A stretch of DNA of 33,738 nt from Bacillota bacterium (GTDB lineage Bacteria > Bacillota > Clostridia > Lachnospirales > Lachnospiraceae). The notes below the pieces were generated by a model. That model was not told the origin of the DNA, made no database searches, and saw nothing but the letters and a program-made list of their open reading frames with translations. Shown here piece after piece: positions 23,893-32,253 of the stretch (position 1 is the stretch's first letter; each line of letters begins with the position of its first letter). A program made the position numbers and the translations under genes. The DNA is taken from the NCBI GenBank assembly GCA_030524555.1, contig JAUNGK010000009.1, positions 1 through 33,738 of the forward strand, written 5' to 3'.

Positions 23893-24330
23893 ATGAAAAA
23901 TCAGTTAAAAAAGCTTGCAAAATATGGAGTTTGCATTCTGGGATTTGCTGCATTTCTTTTATTGGGAGGATGCGGTGAAAAGAAAGATCCCTTGGAGAAA
24001 ATAAAGGATCTGGAGTTTACCGTGCTGGCGGATGAAAACGTCCCGGAGGAGCTAAAGGCAGTTATAGAGGAAAAGAAAAGTGCTCCCTTTAAGGTAACTT
24101 ATCAGGATAATGGCTTTTTATACATTTGTGTGGGTTATGGTGAGCAGGTAAGCGGAGGCTATAGTATAGCGGTTAATGCGCTTTACCTGACGGAAAATGC
24201 AATTTATGCGGATACCACTCTGCTCGGCTCTGATCCGGCTGATCCGGCGGCAGGAAAGAAGAATACGCCCTCCTGTCCTTATATTGTGATAAAGACCGAG
24301 TTTATAGATAAACCGGTGGTTTTTAATTAA
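23893..24330 (+). CDS. Lipoprotein with PrcB-C-like domain
   Basis: A 145-residue secreted lipoprotein. The start at 23893 (MKNQLKKLAKYG) gives a basic n-region and hydrophobic core ending in the lipobox LLLGGC, so Cys25 should be lipidated and the protein anchored outside. A GTG at 23881 would add four residues; neither start has a strong ribosome site. The mature part (about 55-145) contains ICVGYGEQVSGGYSIAVNALYLTENAIYADT and CPYIVIKTEF, which resembles the C-terminal domain of PrcB, an accessory subunit of a Treponema secreted protease complex. The neighbouring HtrA protease makes a protease-related role attractive but unproven. Confidence 0.75.
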   Translation: MKNQLKKLAKYGVCILGFAAFLLLGGCGEKKDPLEKIKDLEFTVLADENVPEELKAVIEEKKSAPFKVTYQDNGFLYICVGYGEQVSGGYSIAVNALYLTENAIYADTTLLGSDPADPAAGKKNTPSCPYIVIKTEFIDKPVVFN

Positions 24331-24338
24331 AAGGGAAG

Positions 24339-24387
24339 TTTGATAGCAGCTATGACAGCTTTCGGTATTTAAGGAAACAGGCAGTAT
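24339..24387 (+). repeat. 49-bp direct repeat, copy 2
   Basis: Second copy of the repeat at 23486-23534 (4 mismatches). Here it runs into an intact 12-bp hairpin. The pair brackets the inverted-repeat element and the lipoprotein gene. Confidence 0.85.
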
Positions 24388-24409
24388 TATTGTACTGCCT
24401 GTTTCTCTT
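24375..24409 (+). terminator. Terminator between lipoprotein and chemoreceptor genes
   Basis: A perfect 12-bp stem (24375-24386 with 24393-24404), 6-nt loop, then CTCTT. It lies between convergent genes and may serve both directions. The loop TTATTG is the reverse complement of the CAATAA loop of the hairpin at 23527-23546. Confidence 0.75.
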
Positions 24410-24507
24410 AAATCTGACAAAGACTGTCCTAAGCGTTTATCAAAGAAGCAGCTGCCTACCCGGGACGGCGCAGGCGGAAGGACTGAATTTAGTTATTGTA
24501 TGTGTGC

Positions 24508-26595
24508 TTAAATCTGGAATTTGTCAACAATCTCTTTCAGTTTGGCAACGCTGTCCTTGCTTTCCTTAACCAGCTGGTAGCCTTCGATGGTCTGTGCAAC
24601 CGCATCGGAGGATTTCTCAGCAATCATGTTGACGCCCTCTGCGGACTGGTGAATAGTCTCGCTGACATTATTGATGGTTTCTGCAATCTCATTAATTTTT
24701 TGGGTCAGCTCCGTAATTTCTGAATTAATCTGAGTCATAGATGAGGCAAAGGCGTTTGCATCCTCTTCATATTTATCACCCACATCTCTTAGGGAAGCGT
24801 AGTCAGCTACTACCGTATTTTCCAAAAAGTCCATAATAGTATGAATACATTCGGTCATACTGGAGACCGCCTTATTGACTTCTATAACAATTTCGTTAAT
24901 GCCGTCCACCGTCTGGAAAGTCTGGGTTGCCAGTGAGCCGATTTCTGTTGCGACCACTGCAAATCCACGTCCGGCATCTCCCGCTCTGGCGGCCTCAATA
25001 TTGGCATTTAATGCCAGCAGGTTAGTCTGGGTGGAAATGTGCTTGATATCCTCTGTAAGCTCATTGATTTTGGAAACTGCCCTGGATTGCTCCACGGCTT
25101 CTGCAGTTTTGGCCTTCATGGTCTCATAGATAGCCAAGGCTTTATCACTGGATACGGCTGTGGTATCCCGGAGGTGTTTAGCACGGTTTAGCACATCATG
25201 AGAAGCATTCTGTCCTTCCACCGATAAGGTTTGGATATAAGAAGCATTGTGCTTTATTGTGTTTGCATTTTCGGCAATCATGGAAGTGCTGGCGGTAGTT
25301 TCCTGCATTCCGGCAGCCAGCTGCTGGGTAGTTGCCGAGTTATCCTCTGATGCTGCATTGTTTTCCTGCATAATGTGGTCAAGCTGGTTTACGTTGGCAA
25401 GAATGGTATTTTCAACCTGCTCCAGGCTTACGATCATTGTTCTTAGAACACCGCGAAGCTCACTTACGGCATTAGCCATAACGCCTGTCTCATCCTTCTT
25501 GGAGGTGAGCTTGGAACCATGTTCAGTTTTTTGGAAGTTCAACTGTGCGGACTGCTTGACAACATCGGTAATTTTAATGATGGGATTGGCAATGCTGCGT
25601 CCGATAATAAGACTTAAAACAATGCAAATAATCATGCATATCAATATAGCAGCGGTTATCTCCCAGGAAAGCCTGTTGGCATTGGTGGAAATTTCGGAAT
25701 CCAAAGCGCAAAGGGCAATGTTCATATTGTTGTCCAGAGGATAATATACCAGTGTTTTGGCTTCACCGTCATAGGTGTAATGAAGCGCTGTTCCCGATTT
25801 GGAAGGATCAAGCAGGGAAGTCTTCAATTCGGTAAGGGAACCGTTGCTTAAGGAAGACAGATCGGTACCGGTTTCTACACTGGGATGGCTGACGATACAG
25901 CCGCTGGAGTCATATAAGAATGCGTAATCCGATTGAAAAATTCCGGTCTGTGCTGCCATGTCGGTAATCATGGAAAAGTCAATATCCATACCGATAATTC
26001 CTACAGAGGTACCGTCCACATAGAGAGGAACCACATAGGAGATCATATATACATTGATGTTTTCATTCAGATAAGGAGACATCCACAGTGGGGCACCGTT
26101 TTCTACAGGGATGTAATACCAGCCTACATGAGCTAAATCAGTCTTATCATACATGGTAAAGTCTGTAGGCGTTAGACTGCCAAAGGGCTCAGTGGTGTTG
26201 TTTCTTGACAGGAAAATTCCTGATGTGGGATCTGTAAAGTCAGGATTGTAACGGATATATGAAGTGATGGCCCCTTCCGTATGTTCGCTGAATTTCAGAA
26301 AATCGTTCATAATGTCATTGGTATATTGTGTTACATAGGCGCTGCTTCCCTTAAATTTGGAAAAGTCCATTCTGTCCAATGCAATACTGCTTAATGTATC
26401 TACAGATTGCTCAATGGCAGTAATCAGGGAATTGATTTCAACGCTCTTTTGGGAGACCGTTAAGGCAAGCATCTGTTCGGCATCGCTGTTGGATACCTTT
26501 CGGGAATCATTGATGCTCAAAAGTCCCACAAAAAAGGAAGAAATCAAAGCACAAAGAATAATGCTGAGTGTAATCTTGGTTCTGATTGATTTCAA
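24508..26595 (-). CDS. Methyl-accepting chemotaxis protein with extracellular dCache-type sensor
   Basis: Transmembrane chemoreceptor that feeds CheA/CheW. The start is taken as TTG at 26595 ([12 protein letters not shown]), because AAAGGAGGG lies 7 nt before it; an ATG at 26628 would put that site inside the gene. The 695 residues comprise TM1 (about 7-28), an extracellular dCache-like sensor (about 35-305, with [23 protein letters not shown] and [15 protein letters not shown]), TM2 (about 313-333), HAMP, and a cytoplasmic coiled-coil signalling domain. The highly conserved tip is [32 protein letters not shown] (about 520-553; split here as [15 protein letters not shown] and [14 protein letters not shown]). 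The sensor layout is typical of amino-acid or small-organic-ligand receptors, but the ligand is unknown. It is divergent from pyrC. Confidence 0.94.
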   Translation of the reverse strand: MKSIRTKITLSIILCALISSFFVGLLSINDSRKVSNSDAEQMLALTVSQKSVEINSLITAIEQSVDTLSSIALDRMDFSKFKGSSAYVTQYTNDIMNDFLKFSEHTEGAITSYIRYNPDFTDPTSGIFLSRNNTTEPFGSLTPTDFTMYDKTDLAHVGWYYIPVENGAPLWMSPYLNENINVYMISYVVPLYVDGTSVGIIGMDIDFSMITDMAAQTGIFQSDYAFLYDSSGCIVSHPSVETGTDLSSLSNGSLTELKTSLLDPSKSGTALHYTYDGEAKTLVYYPLDNNMNIALCALDSEISTNANRLSWEITAAILICMIICIVLSLIIGRSIANPIIKITDVVKQSAQLNFQKTEHGSKLTSKKDETGVMANAVSELRGVLRTMIVSLEQVENTILANVNQLDHIMQENNAASEDNSATTQQLAAGMQETTASTSMIAENANTIKHNASYIQTLSVEGQNASHDVLNRAKHLRDTTAVSSDKALAIYETMKAKTAEAVEQSRAVSKINELTEDIKHISTQTNLLALNANIEAARAGDAGRGFAVVATEIGSLATQTFQTVDGINEIVIEVNKAVSSMTECIHTIMDFLENTVVADYASLRDVGDKYEEDANAFASSMTQINSEITELTQKINEIAETINNVSETIHQSAEGVNMIAEKSSDAVAQTIEGYQLVKESKDSVAKLKEIVDKFQI

Positions 26596-26649
26596 AAGTA
26601 ATCCCTCCTTTGTACAATTGCTACACATTAATTTTTAAAACATATTAAC

Positions 26650-26678
26650 ATTATATAATAAAATTGTTCATTCTACAA
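26650..26678 (-). promoter_or_regulatory. Sigma-A promoter for chemoreceptor gene
   Basis: On the minus strand TTGTAG (26678-26673), 17 nt, TATAAT (26655-26650; perfect -10). Predicted start near 26643 gives a leader of about 48 nt. Its -35 lies inside the pyrC promoter spacer. Confidence 0.7.
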
Positions 26679-26692
26679 TTTTATTGTATAAT
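26664..26692 (+). promoter_or_regulatory. Sigma-A promoter for pyrC
   Basis: TTGTTC (26664-26669), 17 nt, TATAAT (26687-26692; perfect -10). It is interleaved with the divergent chemoreceptor promoter. The region 26651-26691 is an inverted repeat: TTATA/TATAA (26651-26655, 26687-26691) and a perfect 10-bp pair (26657-26666, 26676-26685). Confidence 0.75.
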
Positions 26693-26722
26693 ATTACGAA
26701 CAGAAAAACGGAGGTCCGTCAA

Positions 26723-28093
26723 ATGGATGAAAAGGTTTTTTATATAAAAGGCGGTATGCTGATAGACCCGGAAGGGGAAAGGATTTATCCTGCCGATCTG
26801 CTGATTGAGAAGGGGAAGATCGGTAAGATTATTCCCGTGCAGGATGCTTCCCTTACAGGAAACCACCTGAGGGAGAAAGGGAAGCAGGAAGAGAGGAAGG
26901 TACCGGAGGGCGCTAAGGTGCTTCATGCAGACGGGCTTATGATAGCGCCGGGGCTGGCAGATACCCATGTACATTTTCGGGATCCCGGCTTTACCTATAA
27001 AGAGGACATAGAAACGGGAGCGGCGGCAGCTAAAAAGGGTGGATTTACCCAGATTGTGCTGATGGCCAACACGAAGCCCTGTGTGGACAATGAGCAGACT
27101 TTAGCCTATGTGCTGGATAAGGGCAGGAGCACGGGCATTCATATTCATTCCTGCGTCAATGTATCAAAGCAGATGAAGGGGAAAGAGCTGGTGGATATGG
27201 AGCTTTTGGCAGAGCGGGGAGCAGCAGGCTTTACCGATGACGGCATTCCGCTTATGGATGAGACGCTGGCAAGAGAGGCCATGGAACGTGCGGGAAGGCT
27301 TGGAAAGCCCATCAGCTTCCATGAGGAAAATCCTGAGCTGATTACCAACAACGGCATCCATGCAGGGGAGGCTTCCCGTCATTACGGCATCAAAGGTTCC
27401 CCCAGAGAAGCGGAAATTTCCCTTGTGGAGAGGGATTTAAAGCTGGCAGAGGGAACGGGAGCCGAGATTGTCATTCAGCATATCAGTACCAAAGAGACGG
27501 TAGAGCTGTTAAGAGGGGCGAAAAAGAAGGGGCTTCGTGCCCATGGGGAGGCAACGCCTCATCATTTTACCCTTACCCAGCAGGCGGTGATTGAGAAAGG
27601 GACATTGGCCAAAATGAATCCGCCTCTTCGGGAGGAAGCGGACCGGCTTGCCATCATAGCGGGACTTGCGGATGGAACCGTTGATGTGATTGCCACGGAC
27701 CATGCACCGCACAGCACAGAGGAAAAGAAGCGTCCTATTACGGAAGCACCCAGCGGGATTATCGGACTGGAAACCGCCTTATCCCTTGGAATTAGGGAAC
27801 TGGTGGATAAGGGATATTTGACCCTGCCCCAGTTAATTTACAGGATGAGCACAGCTCCCTGCCGCCTTTATGGTTTAGACGGCGGAGTATTGAAGGAAGG
27901 GGCGGCAGCGGATCTTGTACTGTTTGATCCGGGGGAGCGTTGGACTGTAAAGGAATTTGCCTCGAAATCTTCCAATTCTCCCTTTGTAGGGGAGGAAATG
28001 CCGGGCGTGGTTTACTACACCATATGCGGCGGAAAAATTGTGTATCGGAAAGAAGAAAGGACGTTACGGCAGGTTCCGGGGGAGCTTGTGTAG
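26723..28093 (+). CDS. pyrC: Dihydroorotase
   Basis: Zinc enzyme that closes carbamoyl-aspartate to dihydroorotate, the third step of pyrimidine synthesis. The start at 26723 (MDEKVFYIKGG) follows GGAGG at 26710-26714; an upstream in-frame ATG at 26684 overlaps the -10 box and cannot be used from this promoter. The 456-residue length fits class I dihydroorotases. Motifs are the metal-binding DTHVHFRDPGFTYKED (about 79-94), LMANTKP, ISFHEE, IQHISTKE, GEATPHHF and the catalytic ATDHAPHS (about 324). It leads a pyrC-pyrK-pyrD operon. A small dyad (ACGG/CCGT, 26708-26719) embraces the ribosome site. No PyrR-type attenuator was recognised. Confidence 0.96.
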   Translation: MDEKVFYIKGGMLIDPEGERIYPADLLIEKGKIGKIIPVQDASLTGNHLREKGKQEERKVPEGAKVLHADGLMIAPGLADTHVHFRDPGFTYKEDIETGAAAAKKGGFTQIVLMANTKPCVDNEQTLAYVLDKGRSTGIHIHSCVNVSKQMKGKELVDMELLAERGAAGFTDDGIPLMDETLAREAMERAGRLGKPISFHEENPELITNNGIHAGEASRHYGIKGSPREAEISLVERDLKLAEGTGAEIVIQHISTKETVELLRGAKKKGLRAHGEATPHHFTLTQQAVIEKGTLAKMNPPLREEADRLAIIAGLADGTVDVIATDHAPHSTEEKKRPITEAPSGIIGLETALSLGIRELVDKGYLTLPQLIYRMSTAPCRLYGLDGGVLKEGAAADLVLFDPGERWTVKEFASKSSNSPFVGEEMPGVVYYTICGGKIVYRKEERTLRQVPGELV

Positions 28094-28111
28094 GGATTAA
28101 GGAGGAATGGA

Positions 28112-28897
28112 ATGAGCGGAAAGAAAAAAACAGGTGCAATAGTGCTTTCACAGAGGATGATTGCACCGGACATTTATGATATGTGGCTGAAAACAGAGCT
28201 TGCGGCCAAAGCCGCTGCAGGGCAGTTTGTGGGGGTCTACCCCGGGGACAAGTCTCACCTTCTGCCGCGGCCCATCAGTATCTGTGAGGTGGATCGGCAG
28301 AGGTCGGCCTTGCGTCTGGTGTACCGGATTGTAGGAGCAGGAACGGGAGAGTTTGCTTCCTGGCAGCCGGGGCAGGAGGCGGCGCTTCTTGGCGTTTTGG
28401 GTAATGGATTTCCGGTTAAGGAGAATGCCCACAGGAAGGCAGTGCTTTTAGGGGGCGGCATCGGGATACCGCCTATGCTGGAGCTGGCTAAGGAGCTGAA
28501 GGAGCAGGGAGCAGAGGTAACCATTGTAATCGGTTACCGGGATGATAAGCTGTTCTTAAAAGAGGATTTGGAACAATACGGAAGGGTTTTCGTGGCAACC
28601 GAGGACGGAAGCGTGGGAGTAAAGGGAAATGTGCTGGATGTCCTTGCGAAGGAAGACATCTGTCCAGAGGTTATGATGGCCTGCGGCCCCATGCCAATGC
28701 TTCGGGCAATTAAGAGGTATGCGCAGGAGAAAGAAATTACTGCTTATATTTCTCTGGAGGAGCGAATGGCCTGCGGCGTGGGAGCCTGCCTTGGATGCGT
28801 GTGCAAAACCACCCATAAGGATCATCATTCTCATGTAAATAATGCAAGGATCTGCACAGACGGTCCGGTTTTTGATGCCAGGGAGGTGGATATCTGA
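28112..28897 (+). CDS. pyrK: Dihydroorotate dehydrogenase B, electron-transfer subunit
   Basis: Passes electrons from PyrD to NAD+ through FAD and a [2Fe-2S] cluster. The 261 residues show the FAD-binding RPISI (about 53-57), the nucleotide-binding GGGIGIPPMLELAKEL (about 115), ACGPMPMLRAI and the C-terminal cysteine cluster CGVGACLGC plus a later Cys in RICTDGPVF (about 221-255). AAGGAGG precedes the ATG. The stop overlaps the pyrD start (TGATG), indicating translational coupling that would balance the two subunits. Domain order and length are standard. Confidence 0.96.
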   Translation: MSGKKKTGAIVLSQRMIAPDIYDMWLKTELAAKAAAGQFVGVYPGDKSHLLPRPISICEVDRQRSALRLVYRIVGAGTGEFASWQPGQEAALLGVLGNGFPVKENAHRKAVLLGGGIGIPPMLELAKELKEQGAEVTIVIGYRDDKLFLKEDLEQYGRVFVATEDGSVGVKGNVLDVLAKEDICPEVMMACGPMPMLRAIKRYAQEKEITAYISLEERMACGVGACLGCVCKTTHKDHHSHVNNARICTDGPVFDAREVDI

Positions 28898-29799
28898 TGA
28901 ATACAAAAGTAACGATTGCAGGTGTAGAGTTTAGAAATCCCGTAATGACCGCATCAGGAACCTTTGGTTCGGGAATGGAATACAGCGATTTTGTGGATCT
29001 AAATGAGCTTGGCGGTGTGGTAACCAAGGGAGTGGCCAATATTCCATGGGAGGGAAACCCGGTTCCCAGGGTGGCAGAAACCTATGGGGGGATGTTAAAT
29101 GCCATTGGACTGCAAAATCCGGGGATCGATGTGTTTATGGAGAGAGATATTCCTTTCCTTAAGCAGTATGATACCAAAATTGTGGTAAACGTGTGCGGAA
29201 AAAGTGTTGAAGATTACCTTGAGGTAGTGGAAAAGCTTGGAGATACTGCAGTGGATATGCTGGAAATTAACGTATCCTGCCCCAATGTAAAGGAGGGCGC
29301 CATTGCATTTGGCCAGAAGGCGGAGTGTTTATATGATATTACTTCCCGGATCAAGGCTAAAGCAAAGCAGCCGGTGATTATGAAGCTAAGTCCCAATGTG
29401 ACGGATATTACCGAGATGGCAAAGGCGGCAGAGGCAGCGGGTGCAGACGGCATTTCCCTGATTAACACTCTGACAGGTATGAAAATTGACATTCATAAGA
29501 GAACCTTTGCCCTTGCCAATAAGACAGGCGGACTTTCCGGCCCTGCCATCAAGCCGGTAGCGGTCAGGATGGTGTATCAGGCAGCACATGCAGTGAAAAT
29601 TCCCGTTATCGGGATGGGGGGAATTGCAACAGCGGAGGATGCTGTTGAATTTCTGTTAGCAGGCGCCAGTGCGGTTGCCGTGGGCGCTATGAATTTTGTG
29701 AATCCCTACACCACGGTGGAGGTAGTCCGGGGAATAGAAGACTACATGAAGAAATATGGTGTGGAGGATGTCAACCAGCTGATTGGCAGCGTCAAATAG
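28897..29799 (+). CDS. pyrD: Dihydroorotate dehydrogenase B, catalytic subunit
   Basis: Oxidises dihydroorotate to orotate on FMN, fourth step of pyrimidine synthesis. The 300-residue class 1B enzyme partners with PyrK. Visible: NPVMTASGTFGSG at the N-terminus, the active-site Cys in NVSCPNVKEGAIAFG (about 128), VIMKLSPNVTDI, SLINTLTGM and phosphate-binding GMGGIATAEDA with GASAVAVGAMNF. The catalytic Cys (rather than Ser) is the class 1 mark. The final codons and stop sit in a tandem duplication (GTCAAATAGA twice, 29791-29810) that leaves the reading frame end unchanged. No clear terminator follows. Confidence 0.96.
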   Translation: MNTKVTIAGVEFRNPVMTASGTFGSGMEYSDFVDLNELGGVVTKGVANIPWEGNPVPRVAETYGGMLNAIGLQNPGIDVFMERDIPFLKQYDTKIVVNVCGKSVEDYLEVVEKLGDTAVDMLEINVSCPNVKEGAIAFGQKAECLYDITSRIKAKAKQPVIMKLSPNVTDITEMAKAAEAAGADGISLINTLTGMKIDIHKRTFALANKTGGLSGPAIKPVAVRMVYQAAHAVKIPVIGMGGIATAEDAVEFLLAGASAVAVGAMNFVNPYTTVEVVRGIEDYMKKYGVEDVNQLIGSVK

Positions 29800-29842
29800 A
29801 GTCAAATAGAGTCGTTTAAGGATCAAGATGCTTTGGTCTATT

Positions 29843-29870
29843 TTGCCTTCCTGCGTCATACATTTACAAT
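29843..29870 (+). promoter_or_regulatory. Promoter for the SipL-like gene
   Basis: TTGCCT (29843-29848), 16 nt, TACAAT (29865-29870) fits sigma-A. The overlapping CATACATT (29857-29864) also resembles the sporulation sigma-E -10 (CATACAnT), with TCTATTT about 13 nt upstream as a poor -35. A 7-bp dyad (29850-29856 with 29877-29883) spans this region up to the ribosome site. Confidence 0.45.
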
Positions 29871-29894
29871 AAGTACACGCAGGGAGGTATTTTT

Positions 29895-31466
29895 GTGGAG
29901 CTGATTAAGCGGAATATACATATGGACAGTGTAAGATGCAGGGCTTTTACCCAGATGACTCTGGAGGATGATGTGATTATCTCCGATTCCAGACCGGATG
30001 CTGCAAGGCTGATTATGGATAGAGGAAACGTAGTGGTAGACGAGGTAAAGACTTCGGATGATCATGTGACGGTAAAAGGAAAGCTTCAATTTTCGGTTCT
30101 TTATCTGACGGAAAGAGGAAGCGGAGATACGAATAAAAGCGATGTGGCTGACATGGAGGGCAGCATTCCCTTTGAAGAAATGGTCTTTATGGAAGGGGTG
30201 CGGGGCGGCGATAATGTAAACGTGAATTGGGAGATTGAGGATTTGAGTATCGGGCTGATTAATTCCCGAAAGCTCAGTATACAGTCTTTGGTGGGACTTA
30301 CCCTTACCTGTGAGGAAATCTGTGATGAGGAAACGGCAGTGGATCTTTGCAGTGAGGAGCCGGTAGAATTTCGAAAAAAGACGCTGGATATTGCCACTAT
30401 GGTTGTGAAAAAGAAGGATATTTTCAGAATCAAGGAGGAGGTGGAAATTCCGGGCAGCTTCCCCAATATTGTATCCATGATCTGGTCGGATATCGTCCCG
30501 GGCCCTGTGGAATTTAAGGTGCTGGAGAATAAGATCGCACTGCAGGGAGAGCTTCGAACCTTTTTCCTGTACAGAGGGGAAGGTGAGGAGGAGGAAATCT
30601 GCCATTATGAGACCACCATCCCCTTTGCCGGGAGTCTGGAATGTCCGGGCTGTCAGGAAGGAATGATTCCTGAGATCCGCCTGCGGGCAGAAAACAGGGA
30701 GGTGGAGATAAGGCCTGATTTTGACGGCGAGGAGAGGGTCATTACCTTTGAGCAATGCCTGGATCTGGATATCTGCATCTATGAGGAGGACAGCGTTGAT
30801 ATTCTGTCGGATGTTTACGGTGTGGTAAAGGAGGTTACCGTTCAGGAGAAAAGTGCAGACTTCAGAAAATTGCAGGCTAAGTGCAGTGGTAAGTCCAAGG
30901 TTTCCGGACACTTTAAGCCTCAGGAGGAAAGCATGATGATTCACAGGATACTGCATACCTCCGGTAATTTACAGATTGCGGAAAAGAATGTAGTAGACGG
31001 CGGCATAGAAATAGTAGGAACGGTAGAGCTGCAAATCCTTTTTGAATGTAGTAATGAGAAGGAAAGCTATGGAATGATCAGGGGAAGCGTACCTTTCACA
31101 TATCTGCTTGAGACTGAAGGAAACCTGGAAAACTGTATTTATCCGATAAACGCCTGCATAGACCAGATCACGGTAGCTGTTATCGATAATAAAGAGGTGG
31201 ATGTAAAGTGTGTTCTTTATTTCCGCTCTAATATTTATAAGAGCTGGCAGGAAAAGATTGTTGAGCAGATCATTGTATCCGAGCCGGATATGGAGAAAAT
31301 GGCCGCACTTCCGGGAATAGCGGTTTACCTGGTAAAGGAAGGAGAAAGCCTGTGGGACATTGGCAAGCGTTATTATGTACCGGTATCGGCTATCCGGCAG
31401 ACCAATGGATTATCCAGTGACGAGGTAAAGGCAGGAGATAAGATACTGATCGTAAAGGGAATTTAA
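29895..31466 (+). CDS. DUF3794 / LysM protein, SipL-like spore morphogenesis factor
   Basis: The 523-residue protein starts at GTG after GGGAGG (29882-29887). It contains three related beta-rich DUF3794-type units: about 12-115 (DSVRCRAFTQMTLEDDVIISDSRPDAARLI at its start, given here as DSVRCRAFTQMTL then DDVIISDSRPDAA), about 165-300 and about 345-450. A LysM domain closes the protein at 478-523 (VKEGESLWDIGKRYYVPV, QTNGL, AGDKILIVKGI). SipL of Clostridioides difficile, which binds SpoIVA and is needed for coat assembly, has DUF3794-type units followed by LysM. The resemblance suggests a mother-cell protein at the forespore surface and a spore-forming host. There is no signal peptide, in keeping with a cytoplasmic role. 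Confidence 0.82.
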   Translation: MELIKRNIHMDSVRCRAFTQMTLEDDVIISDSRPDAARLIMDRGNVVVDEVKTSDDHVTVKGKLQFSVLYLTERGSGDTNKSDVADMEGSIPFEEMVFMEGVRGGDNVNVNWEIEDLSIGLINSRKLSIQSLVGLTLTCEEICDEETAVDLCSEEPVEFRKKTLDIATMVVKKKDIFRIKEEVEIPGSFPNIVSMIWSDIVPGPVEFKVLENKIALQGELRTFFLYRGEGEEEEICHYETTIPFAGSLECPGCQEGMIPEIRLRAENREVEIRPDFDGEERVITFEQCLDLDICIYEEDSVDILSDVYGVVKEVTVQEKSADFRKLQAKCSGKSKVSGHFKPQEESMMIHRILHTSGNLQIAEKNVVDGGIEIVGTVELQILFECSNEKESYGMIRGSVPFTYLLETEGNLENCIYPINACIDQITVAVIDNKEVDVKCVLYFRSNIYKSWQEKIVEQIIVSEPDMEKMAALPGIAVYLVKEGESLWDIGKRYYVPVSAIRQTNGLSSDEVKAGDKILIVKGI

Positions 31467-31498
31467 GTGTTTAAAATTTATGGTTGTAAAAGGGTTAA

Positions 31499-31535
31499 AA
31501 AAGGAGAGCACTTTAAGTACTCTCCTTTTCGTATT
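31499..31535 (+). terminator. Bidirectional terminator
   Basis: Stem 31499-31512 with 31516-31529 (14 positions, one C/A mismatch), 3-nt loop, with T-runs on both strands. It lies between the convergent SipL-like gene and the minus-strand 206-residue ORF, and serves both. Confidence 0.88.
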
Positions 31536-31560
31536 AGGCGTTTAAATTTGGTCAGCTGGA

Positions 31561-32181
31561 TTAGTCTTCCACATCAAGTCCGGCTTCCTTAGCCAGATCG
31601 TCAAAGCCCTGCAATACAGCATCATAGGTACGCTTGGAAATGTCGGGAAGATTTCCGCCCCAAGTCTTTTCTGCCTGCTCATAGCCCTTCTTGAATGCGG
31701 CGCGCATTTCTTCGATCTTGTCAGGATCGCCGCCGGTTAAAGCAGTTGCAAAATCCAAAATACGCTGTGACGTCTGGGAAACGCCCCAATATCCGTCATC
31801 TGCGATATCAGCCTGTGCCTGTGCCTTGGTAGCAGCATCAACGGTGAAATCACCGCTGGATAAAATGCTCCAGATATCGTTTGCGGTATTATAGGTCTGT
31901 CCCTGCTTGGTCAGCATTTTTTCAACCAGACTTTGAAGCTGTGCTGTTCTTGCTTCTGCGTCAGCCTTCAGCTTAGCTACCAGATTTGCGTCTGTCTTGT
32001 ATGTTTTCTTAGCGGTAGTTGCTGTCTTTGCTTCCTCAGAAGGCTCGTACACTACGCCGGTAGTTTCAGCGGCAGTGCTTGTGGTTTCGTTCTTAACTTC
32101 CGTCTTGGGTTCAGCGGTTTTAGCCGATGCAGCGTATGTGCTGTAGGTATTGCCGGAACCTGTAACTCCATTTACACTCAT
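31561..32181 (-). CDS. Uncharacterised 206-residue protein
   Basis: I do not recognise a family with certainty. The start follows AAGGAGGG on the minus strand, so translation is well supported. The N-terminal 65 residues are low-complexity, rich in Ala, Thr, Ser, Glu and Lys (MSVNGVTGSGNTYSTYAAS). There is no signal peptide or membrane helix. The C-terminal two thirds look folded and helical: KLKADAEARTAQLQSLVEKML, DDGYWGVSQTSQRILDFATALTGG and GYEQAEKTWGGNLPDISKRTYD. Upstream, TCCGATAA with TAAT 16 nt away (32215-32242) resembles a sigma-28 promoter, hinting at a link with motility; this is inference. It ends at the shared terminator. Confidence 0.75.
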   Translation of the reverse strand: MSVNGVTGSGNTYSTYAASAKTAEPKTEVKNETTSTAAETTGVVYEPSEEAKTATTAKKTYKTDANLVAKLKADAEARTAQLQSLVEKMLTKQGQTYNTANDIWSILSSGDFTVDAATKAQAQADIADDGYWGVSQTSQRILDFATALTGGDPDKIEEMRAAFKKGYEQAEKTWGGNLPDISKRTYDAVLQGFDDLAKEAGLDVED

Positions 32182-32214
32182 AATTTACCCTCCTTGGTTA
32201 TATTTGTAATAATA

Positions 32215-32242
32215 TTATCGGACATACGAAGGAAAAAGATTA
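32215..32242 (-). promoter_or_regulatory. Sigma-28-like promoter candidate
   Basis: On the minus strand TAAT (32242-32239), 16 nt, TCCGATAA (32222-32215), against the sigma-28 consensus TAAA-N15-GCCGATAA: one mismatch in each box and one extra spacer base. It lies about 34 nt before the start of the 206-residue ORF. Confidence 0.4.
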
Positions 32243-32253
32243 GAGGGCTGCTG

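Noticed and set aside
24430..24507. GC-rich stretch after the chemoreceptor gene as a specific terminator
   Set aside because: It contains small palindromes (CCCGGG, GCAGCTGC) but no convincing stem with a T-run on the minus strand.
26693..26722. PyrR-binding attenuator before pyrC
   Set aside because: The leader is too short and has no terminator/antiterminator pair.
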